A stretch of DNA of 21,668 nucleotides from a virus, in the IMG/VR virus record IMGVR_UViG_3300032893_003188, positions 1-21,668 of that record. One strand, 5' to 3'. This document shows positions 16,508 to 21,668 of the stretch, piece by piece. The position numbers were made by a program, and so were the translations under genes. Every line of letters begins with the position of its first letter. Positions within the stretch are counted from its first letter, which is position 1. The notes beneath the pieces were generated by a model. It saw only the letters and a program-made list of their open reading frames with translations. It made no database searches and was not told the DNA's origin.

Positions 16508-16657
16508 TTTGAAGGGGCACGGCTTCAGAAGCCTGCCGATAGAGTCGAACTGGTGGTAGAGCTGGCCTTCAGGCCTGCGTTCACGCGCGTTTGTTTTGAA
16601 GGGGCACGGCTTTAGCCGTGCCGATACTCGGCATTTAAAAGAGGGGCTTTAGCCCCT
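16508..16657. repeat. Cluster of REP-like hairpins
   Basis: Four short GC-rich hairpins lie in tandem between the terminase nuclease gene and the portal gene. Three have a four-base TTTA or TTCA loop: GGCC-TTCA-GGCC (16564-16575), GGCACGGC-TTTA-GCCGTGCC (16603-16622, perfect 8-bp stem) and AGGGGC-TTTA-GCCCCT (16642-16657, perfect 6-bp stem). The fourth, at 16516-16537, is a degenerate version of the third. An 18-base direct repeat, TTTGAAGGGGCACGGCTT, starts at 16508 and again at 16595. Stem, loop and flanks resemble REP elements moved by Y1 (RAYT) transposases in GC-rich bacteria; I recall such sequences as common in Acidobacteriota. In RNA these hairpins could also dampen transcription or protect transcript ends. 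Confidence 0.7.
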
Positions 16658-16661
16658 AAGG

Positions 16662-17699
16662 TCAATACGCGATTCCGGGCGTCGCCTGCCTGAATCCTTC
16701 CGTTGCTCCGCGTGGCGGAACGTAAGTCGGATTCGCCATGCAGAGGTAGCGCAGGTTGTCCGTCATGTGCTTGCGCACGTCCACTGGCTCTCCCGTTGGG
16801 TCCATGCGTTCCACCTGCAGAGGCGAAAGCGTCTGCCTCCGCACCGTGTCGAGTTCGTAGATCAACTCCGGGCAGCGGTCTTCGAAGATGTGCAAGCGGC
16901 TGCTCTTGCGGAAGCCATCGACGCCGTCGTCCACCTCGCGCGGCAGCAGGTACTCGTTGACGCAATCCTCGCCCACGCCGCGGTCTTTCTTCGCATCCTT
17001 GAAGCGCAACTCCCAATCGACGTCCAGTTCCTCGGCCAACTCACGCGCCTTCTGCTCGAAGCGTTGCTGGAAGTTCGGCTGCTCCGGGTCGTCCGAAGTG
17101 CCCTTGCCGAAGGCCCGCACCGCGTAGTCAATCTCGCGCTCGTAAACCGCCTCGTCAAACCGCTCGCCGTTGTACTCGTTCTGCGGGTTCTCCTTCGATT
17201 CCAGGTAATAGATCGTCTCGACGTAGTGCCGAATCCGGTAGCGGTTATCGTCCGCCGGACACGGGCCGGGCTTGCCGTAAGCCCTCGACGGCCACAACTC
17301 GCGGTAAATCCACAGGTCGCCCCACGGGTCAACCGCTCCCCACAGACAGGCGTGCGGAACCGCCGGATGCGGGTCAATCGAGAAGTACCGCGTCCAGCTC
17401 GGCGGAATCGGAAACGACTGACACAGCGTCGCCTCCTTATCGAGGTGATAGACCTTCTGACCCTGCGTAGCGCCGAAGTCGATCTCGTACTCTTGCAGGT
17501 ACATCTCCTTCTTGGTCATGCCCCGGTACTGCGCCAGCGCCCAAGGCGACAGTGCCAGCCCGAGTTCGGGCACCACCGTCTTTTCCCCGTTGCCCTTGTC
17601 GGGGTCGGCGGAATAGTGCAGGAACACCAACTTGATGCCATGCGGGTTCGTCCGCACGGCAACGCCGGGATGAGGAAATTCCGTCTGTGAGTTGCTCAC
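16662..17699 (-). CDS. terL: Terminase large subunit, nuclease half (split gene)
   Basis: A 345-residue protein matching the linker and C-terminal nuclease domain of a terminase large subunit. HYSADPDKG (28-36) and MYLQEYEIDFGATQG (66-80) are the conserved run-in to the nuclease. YFSIDPHP (105-112) provides the first catalytic acid, D109, and VDVRKHMTDNLRY (306-318) the late acidic cluster, D308 and D314. It starts almost exactly where the ATPase half at 20235 stops, and the two together total 564 residues, a normal full length. The only in-frame start is GTG; no good ribosome binding site precedes it, and GTGAG-CAA-CTCAC can fold over the start codon. The frame is open for another 25 codons upstream without a start. 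Confidence 0.9.
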   Translation of the reverse strand: MSNSQTEFPHPGVAVRTNPHGIKLVFLHYSADPDKGNGEKTVVPELGLALSPWALAQYRGMTKKEMYLQEYEIDFGATQGQKVYHLDKEATLCQSFPIPPSWTRYFSIDPHPAVPHACLWGAVDPWGDLWIYRELWPSRAYGKPGPCPADDNRYRIRHYVETIYYLESKENPQNEYNGERFDEAVYEREIDYAVRAFGKGTSDDPEQPNFQQRFEQKARELAEELDVDWELRFKDAKKDRGVGEDCVNEYLLPREVDDGVDGFRKSSRLHIFEDRCPELIYELDTVRRQTLSPLQVERMDPTGEPVDVRKHMTDNLRYLCMANPTYVPPRGATEGFRQATPGIAY

Positions 17700-17764
17700 T
17701 GAAGTGTTACTCAGGTTGGCCTTTACGACGCTAGCTGGCGCGAGCGCCTCATTCGGGCCTTCTG

Positions 17765-18895
17765 CTAGTGCTCAGGAAGCTCGGACGCTTTCATCCTAGA
17801 TAAACGAGAATCTTCGAGTTCTTGCAAAATTGTCCTCCCACGCGCAAGCTGCTCTTCCGTGAGAGGGAGCTGATCCACGTATTCGGCCCCTGCTTCCACC
17901 TGATCAACGATATTGTCGAAGTCGAATCGGGACATCCAGCTCTTTTCCACCAAACACTCAAAGAGGGTACGACAATTACCTCTCGGCTCATCACCTCGAT
18001 CAAGTACTCGCTTCACAAGCCACAAGCACACGTCCACAATCTGCAAACCAAAACTGATGGAGGATGACCGTACTACCAACGGGCAGTCGAAAGTGGGAAG
18101 TACTCTAATATCGGAAATAAGTGACATCGGCCTCTCGTCACCCTTAACCTTCGAGAGGAAGTCGAAGGCCCTTGCAAACGACGGAACGAATTGATTCTGT
18201 TCATCGTGGACGAAACTCCCGATCACGTGACCGTGCTCTTCATGTAAATCATGGAGATGATTGAAAAGACCGGCAAACGCCACGAAATTCGGCGAATCGC
18301 CCTCTCCAAAAGGATCGAGCACGACGTCAGGATGTTCACTTGCCCAGTTCAACACGTCGGACAGGATTTGAAGGCTCCGCTTGTCGTAGGGACTTCCCGC
18401 GACTCGACCAGCAATCGCACGCAACAGGACACTGAACCGTTGTGTATCTCGCGACTCGAAAACGGACCAGAATTCCTTCAAATCATCCAGAGTCAAAAGC
18501 TGAACAAAATGCATTAGATTGATCAGCCGTAACTGCCTTATTCCATAGCCGTGCGACGGCATAGCCGCGTTGGCGCCAGAGTCGAACACGAGGTCGAACA
18601 GTTTTGAGGCCGCAAGGAACGGTTTGTGTACTCGGCCAAAAGTGAAATGCAGCTTCTTCTCACGAATAAACCAACTGAGGCGGCCACCTATCTTTTCAAT
18701 TCCTCCGAAGCCAAGCTCAGATCCATGCAGTTCCGTCTTGCCCACCGTATCGAGCAACTCTTTGTGAAATGTCTTGTACTTTGCGTCGACATCTGCGAAG
18801 GCGATGAGCGTCCCAGTCCAGAACGTCTCCTGGTCCACGTCGAAAAGCCTCAGTCCAGAATTACCGGACTCGTCGGTGTATGCGTAGCATCTCAT
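17765..18895 (-). CDS. DUF3800 protein, cargo gene
   Basis: A 376-residue member of the DUF3800 family. The family signature is visible: YTDESGNS at residues 6-13 near the N-terminus, HGSEL at 57-61, HDEQNQF at 230-236, and SFGLQIVDVCLW at 281-292. The spaced acidic residues (D8, E9, D231, D288) suit the RNase H-like fold proposed for the family, but no activity is established. The gene is noticeably richer in A and T than its neighbours and is separated by 75 bases upstream and 65 downstream, unlike the overlapping genes before it; this points to separate acquisition. A TATATT box lies 17 bases before the ATG (18913-18918), but no convincing -35 accompanies it. Ribosome binding signal is weak. 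Confidence 0.85.
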   Translation of the reverse strand: MRCYAYTDESGNSGLRLFDVDQETFWTGTLIAFADVDAKYKTFHKELLDTVGKTELHGSELGFGGIEKIGGRLSWFIREKKLHFTFGRVHKPFLAASKLFDLVFDSGANAAMPSHGYGIRQLRLINLMHFVQLLTLDDLKEFWSVFESRDTQRFSVLLRAIAGRVAGSPYDKRSLQILSDVLNWASEHPDVVLDPFGEGDSPNFVAFAGLFNHLHDLHEEHGHVIGSFVHDEQNQFVPSFARAFDFLSKVKGDERPMSLISDIRVLPTFDCPLVVRSSSISFGLQIVDVCLWLVKRVLDRGDEPRGNCRTLFECLVEKSWMSRFDFDNIVDQVEAGAEYVDQLPLTEEQLARGRTILQELEDSRLSRMKASELPEH

Positions 18896-18970
18896 TAGGC
18901 GGTTCTGCTCTCAATATACCGAAGTCCGCGCCGTGAAATTGACCTCTTGGATGCGAGCCGAGAGACAACG

Positions 18971-19423
18971 CTACATGCCCCTCGGTCTGCCCCCGAAGTC
19001 GCCCATAAAAGCGCTGAGGGCGGGCTTCGTCTTGCCCTTCGGCATGCCCTTCGGGACACCCCTGCCGACCGCGCGCTTCATCAGCCGACTCATTGGCGGT
19101 TTCCTCTGCAACTGCACCGGGCCGCGCCTGCTCACGTCGCGCCTCAACCCGCCCGCGATCGCTTCCTGTGCGAGAGATTCCTCCATGGGATTCACCGCCT
19201 TCTGGCTGTCGTCCGCGTCGAAGTCCGGAGTGCGCCGCGCGGCATCCATCAGGTCGTCGTCGTCCGGTTCCATCGTGGGCAGGGGCGAGTTGCCGAGTTG
19301 AACGTTCGGGGAGAGTCGGCTTTGCAAGTGCGGTTTGAGGTGCTTCGGAGTCCTGGGTGATTTCATGGCGGCTGCCACCCCCTTCATCATGTGTTGGCGC
19401 TGTCGCGGATGCTGGAATCCCAT
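18971..19423 (-). CDS. Unknown basic phage protein
   Basis: A 150-residue protein that I do not recognise. It has a basic N-terminus containing MKSPRTPKHLKPHLQSRL, an acidic centre with EPDDDDLMDAARRTPDFDAD, and a C-terminus rich in Arg, Lys, Pro and Gly (VGRGVPKGMPKGKTKP). No membrane segment, enzyme motif or cysteine is seen, and it looks largely disordered. The ATG at 19423 is favoured because GGAGAG sits eight bases upstream; a GTG three codons earlier (19432) overlaps the previous stop and is an alternative. It travels with the methyltransferase and the small basic protein as a tight three-gene unit placed between the two terminase halves. Confidence 0.65.
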   Translation of the reverse strand: MGFQHPRQRQHMMKGVAAAMKSPRTPKHLKPHLQSRLSPNVQLGNSPLPTMEPDDDDLMDAARRTPDFDADDSQKAVNPMEESLAQEAIAGGLRRDVSRRGPVQLQRKPPMSRLMKRAVGRGVPKGMPKGKTKPALSAFMGDFGGRPRGM

Positions 19424-19428
19424 GTCGG

Positions 19429-19650
19429 TCACTCTCCGTAGAAGGCGTCGCGCCTCGGCTTGCGCGTGCCTTTTTTCTTTCCCTTGGGGCGGTACCTCTC
19501 GAATGTCTCCGCCAGACGCGCCTCCTCGCCAAGAGCGCCAGGTGCGCCGGATTCCTCCCTGGCATACTCCGCCGTTGACTTTCCGGCAGCCTTAGCCTTC
19601 GCGCTAAAGCGGCCAGGATGCTTCACAGCGCCCGCCATCCAGTCAGTCAT
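19429..19650 (-). CDS. Small basic phage protein
   Basis: A 73-residue, Lys/Arg-rich protein beginning MTDWMAGAVKHPGRFSAKAK. The pattern of a W..xAVKHPG opening, a Lys/Ala-rich middle and a late ARLAETFERY plus basic tail resembles a small protein of unknown function found beside structural genes in many phages. The ATG shares one base with the stop of the methyltransferase gene (TAATG), and GGAG lies eight bases upstream, so translation is probably coupled. Its role is unknown; a nucleic-acid-binding or internal virion protein would suit its charge, but that is inference. The original frame is open for another 52 codons upstream inside the methyltransferase gene, which I regard as chance. 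Confidence 0.75.
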   Translation of the reverse strand: MTDWMAGAVKHPGRFSAKAKAAGKSTAEYAREESGAPGALGEEARLAETFERYRPKGKKKGTRKPRRDAFYGE

Positions 19651-20156
19651 TACATTGACTCCACCATCGGTGTGAAGTTGGCGTACCCAACGACTTCCTT
19701 TAGTTCCATGCCCGGCCCGTGCTTCTCGTACACACAGATCCTGCACGTCCCTCCTACCCGCATCGGCACCACCAGGCGCCCGCCGTCCTTGAGTTGCGCC
19801 ACCCACGAGGCCATGATCCTCGGCGCCGCGAAGGTCACCAGCACCTCGTCGAACTGCTCGCCGGTATCGTAGGTGCAGCCGTCCGCTTTCACGAGCGTGA
19901 CGTTGGCTGGCAGCTTGTCCTGCAACAGCCCAGTTGGCGGCTGCACCTCGATGCTTAGAACCTCTTTACACCGCTCGGCGAGAATCGCTGTCTGATAGCC
20001 CGAGCCCGTACCAATCTCCAGCACCTTCTCTGCCGGCCCGAGCAGCGACGCCAGCCATAGCGCCATCTCCTCGGTCGGCACCGTGCAGTAAGGCGAAATC
20101 ACTACCGGATAAGTTGGGTTCGTTCCGTCCGGGGTGAACGCGCGTCGGTCGATCAT
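19650..20156 (-). CDS. PCMT-like methyltransferase
   Basis: A 168-residue class I SAM-dependent methyltransferase close to protein-L-isoaspartate O-methyltransferases. The SAM-binding motif I is clear (VLEIGTGSGYQTAILA, about residues 40-55), preceded by the family's VISPYCTVPTEEMALWL segment, and followed by EVLVTFAAPRI and GGRLVVPM. Host PCMTs usually run near 210 residues; this one is shorter at the N-terminus. I chose the ATG at 20156 because GAGG lies five bases upstream; a TTG nine codons further up is in frame but less likely. The stop overlaps the next start (TAATG). It is the first gene inside the terminase split. The substrate is unknown: virion protein repair and modification of a host protein are both possible. 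Confidence 0.85.
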   Translation of the reverse strand: MIDRRAFTPDGTNPTYPVVISPYCTVPTEEMALWLASLLGPAEKVLEIGTGSGYQTAILAERCKEVLSIEVQPPTGLLQDKLPANVTLVKADGCTYDTGEQFDEVLVTFAAPRIMASWVAQLKDGGRLVVPMRVGGTCRICVYEKHGPGMELKEVVGYANFTPMVESM

Positions 20157-20234
20157 GCTGGCCTCGACAAAAACGGGGCACAACCCTGAATAAGGTCATG
20201 CCCCAGCCTTCGCTCCTCGTCGTCGGTGGTATCT

Positions 20235-20894
20235 CTATACCGCTGTCGGCATCGCGCCGCACTGGTCTGCAAACCAACCAGGGCCGGCGGACGAAACTGC
20301 GATGATCTGCTTGGCTACCGGCTGCACCGTGTCATAGCACTGCTGCGCTTCCGGCAGGAACGATGCTTCGTCCATCATGTAACCGTAGGGGTGGAACAAT
20401 CGCACCTGGTTCGCGCCCTTCGGAATCCCGAAGATGCACGACCCATTGGAGAGGGTCAGCGACCGCACATTGTCGCCCACGACCTTCACCCGCGACTTCA
20501 TCCACGGCTCCTGCCGCTGGTACAGAATGCGGCAGTAATTGACCAGCTCGATGGCCTTTTCTTCCTTCTCCGTCTGCAGAATCCACTCGATGTACGGATA
20601 CCACTGGCACATCCACGCGATGTACCCGCACACCAGCCACGAGGTCATCATCTCGCGGCTCTTGGGGATGAAGATTCGCGGCGACTCCAGGATTTCCCGC
20701 AGCACCACCGCGAAGTATTCTTTCACCGGAAAGGGAGCCACCGGAGGCGTTCCCTTCGCCAGCCAATGAAGGTCCTCAGTCGCCGTGTACCTTGTGAGCC
20801 ACAGTAGGCAGCCGGCGTCGAATGACGCTACCCGCTGTCCCATCTTGCGCCACAGCTTCTCGCGGTAGAAAACCTGTTTGCGGTCACGGCTCAC
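20235..20894 (-). CDS. terL: Terminase large subunit, ATPase half (split gene)
   Basis: A 219-residue protein carrying only the motor half of a terminase large subunit. It shows a deviant Walker A (IPKSREMMTSW, residues 76-86), a Walker B (YGYMMDEAS, 170-178, with the acidic pair at 175-176), and a coupling motif (SSAGPGWF, 201-208). It then stops seven residues after FADQC, at the point where family members continue into the nuclease domain. The nuclease half is a separate gene at 16662-17699. The GTG start overlaps the terS stop. The reading frame is intact with no internal stop, so it looks like a kept gene, not debris. Whether it works as a separate polypeptide, is restored by splicing, or is dead cannot be told from sequence. 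Confidence 0.9.
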   Translation of the reverse strand: MSRDRKQVFYREKLWRKMGQRVASFDAGCLLWLTRYTATEDLHWLAKGTPPVAPFPVKEYFAVVLREILESPRIFIPKSREMMTSWLVCGYIAWMCQWYPYIEWILQTEKEEKAIELVNYCRILYQRQEPWMKSRVKVVGDNVRSLTLSNGSCIFGIPKGANQVRLFHPYGYMMDEASFLPEAQQCYDTVQPVAKQIIAVSSAGPGWFADQCGAMPTAV

Positions 20895-21415
20895 ACGGTC
20901 TCCGCTTCCTTCCGGTAGGCCTCGTTAAATTCCTCGTCCGTCATGCGCGAAACACTGTCTTCGAGGTTGCCTACCTCGACGCGCTCAACAAACAGCTTCA
21001 GGTGCTTCCCCAGCAGCTCGCAGCCCTTGAGAACGTTCGCCGGGTCAAACTTGAACGCGGGAGCCACCTCTCCGCTGGGAGTGGGCACCATCACGGGCTC
21101 ACCCTTCTTGTCCACTACCGGAGCGGCCTGTTTGCACCGCTCTACTGTTTCCGCGATGTCTTGCAGCACCTTCTCCGCGGTGATCTCGTACCTCTGGATC
21201 ACGCGCTCTCTTGCTTCCTCCATTCGTTGAGTAACGCGCTGTTCGTTCTTCGCGATAATCGCCGCAACGGTTGGATTCTTGAGGAGGCGGCACGCAGTTT
21301 TTGCGGCAGTCTTTGGGCTATATCCGGCCGCAATCGCAGCTCGGGTTCCGTTTCCGTCAGTCAGGTACTCAAGAACGAAGATTCGTTGTCGGTTGCTGAG
21401 AGTCGGACTGCCCAT
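20891..21415 (-). CDS. terS: Terminase small subunit
   Basis: This 174-residue protein is the DNA-recognition subunit of the packaging motor. The N-terminus (LSNRQRIFVLEYLTDGNGTR, then AAIAAGYSPKTA) is the helix-turn-helix typical of the Terminase_2 family: recognition of the genome followed by a GYS-type turn. A helical middle section (about residues 55-95) fits the oligomerisation region, and the C-terminal tail (MTDEEFNEAYRKE) is typical of the part that contacts the large subunit. The ATG start lies inside the upstream membrane-protein gene. The stop overlaps the GTG start of the terminase ATPase gene (GTGA), so the two are probably translationally coupled. Family assignment is secure. 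Confidence 0.93.
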   Translation of the reverse strand: MGSPTLSNRQRIFVLEYLTDGNGTRAAIAAGYSPKTAAKTACRLLKNPTVAAIIAKNEQRVTQRMEEARERVIQRYEITAEKVLQDIAETVERCKQAAPVVDKKGEPVMVPTPSGEVAPAFKFDPANVLKGCELLGKHLKLFVERVEVGNLEDSVSRMTDEEFNEAYRKEAETV

Positions 21416-21668
21416 TGCTATCCAGTCTGTTGCTGCCCCAGGCGAACGCCACCTTGTTCGTGCCGTAGAACACGCCGCCCACGGCCACGATTAGCCCGGC
21501 GACTCCCGCGAGATCAGGGATAGTTCTCGTCTTGACCGTGACGAAGATCACGCAGAAGCAGCACGTGGCAACAATGGCGCCCGAAGCCGACCGGGCAAAC
21601 GATGGTTGCCCGGTCGGTTCCGAGAGTACGCTGGCGACAAATTTGACGAACTTGCCCGGCCAGGTCAT
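21369..21668 (-). CDS. Two-helix membrane protein, holin-like
   Basis: A 99-residue protein starting with ATG exactly at the window edge. It has two hydrophobic segments, about residues 30-46 (GAIVATCCFCVIFVTV) and 52-70 (LAGVAGLIVAVGGVFYG), joined by a short charged turn, then a polar tail rich in Ser, Gln and Asn. That topology and size fit small phage holins, which sit in the inner membrane and time lysis. No lysin gene is visible in the window to confirm the role. Its 3' end overlaps the start of the terminase small subunit gene by 47 bases, in a different frame. It could equally be a membrane protein of another function, so only the topology is firm. Confidence 0.6.
   Translation of the reverse strand: MTWPGKFVKFVASVLSEPTGQPSFARSASGAIVATCCFCVIFVTVKTRTIPDLAGVAGLIVAVGGVFYGTNKVAFAWGSNRLDSNGQSDSQQPTTNLRS

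Noticed and set aside
14313-16559. A 748-codon open frame on the plus strand opposite the portal gene
   Set aside because: It is antisense to a gene with clear portal features, has low-complexity Arg/His/Val/Leu content typical of shadow frames in GC-rich DNA, and shows no family motif.
16511-16657. CRISPR array, because of repeated short palindromes
   Set aside because: Hairpins differ in stem sequence, spacing is irregular, and there are no unique spacers of constant length.
17690-20260. Group II intron as the cause of the terminase split, because GTGCG occurs near the end of the ATPase half
   Set aside because: No domain V-like hairpin or reverse transcriptase is seen, and a five-base match is expected by chance.
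17690-20260. Intein or homing endonuclease in the terminase gene
   Set aside because: Only seven residues follow the Cys of FADQC before the stop, no intein block or HNH/LAGLIDADG motif is present, and all insert genes have other identities.
19966-20277. A 103-codon frame with a start near the end of the terminase ATPase gene
   Set aside because: It overlaps the methyltransferase in another frame, and only the methyltransferase has recognisable motifs.

Overview
The window reads as the packaging, head and tail module of a tailed phage or prophage with podovirus-like tail proteins. Every supported gene lies on the minus strand, so transcription runs from the right end to the left end. Most junctions are tight (ATGA, GTGA, TAATG or TGATG overlaps), which implies long co-transcribed, translationally coupled units. 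The head and connector proteins (HK97-fold-like capsid protein, P22-type portal, paired adaptor-like proteins, propeller-like nozzle) resemble the SU10 type of short-tailed phage. The host is most likely an acidobacterium (Terriglobia type). This is inferred from one secreted protein whose C-terminal domain I recognise from Acidobacteriota, and from GC-rich REP-like hairpins with TTTA or TTCA loops of the kind I recall from those genomes. No integrase, repressor, lysis enzyme, tRNA or replication gene is present, so lifestyle cannot be read here.

Layout in order of transcription: a two-helix holin-like membrane protein (21668-21369); terminase small subunit; the ATPase half of the terminase large subunit (20894-20235); a four-gene insert (PCMT-like methyltransferase, a small basic phage protein, an unknown protein, and a DUF3800 cargo gene of different base composition); the nuclease half of the terminase large subunit (17699-16662); a cluster of REP-like hairpins; portal; a small unknown protein; a membrane-anchored cargo gene (13877-13221); a structured leader; scaffold-like protein; major capsid protein; a UUCG-loop terminator or attenuator; two small Cys-motif proteins; a GT-A glycosyltransferase; adaptor 1; a 958-residue tail spike with a Sec signal peptide; adaptor 2; a secreted acidobacterial-type protein with its own promoter, strong ribosome binding site and terminator; a nozzle-like tail protein; and an FN3 protein.

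How it fits together: TerS and the two TerL halves would package DNA through the portal into a shell made by scaffold and capsid protein. The adaptors and nozzle close the neck and tail, and the spike and FN3 protein would contact the cell. The most unusual points are the terminase split into two separate ORFs about 2.5 kb apart, the twin hairpins with identical loops and a compensatory base pair just before the scaffold gene, signal peptides on two fibre-like proteins, and REP-type sequence inserted right up to the portal start.
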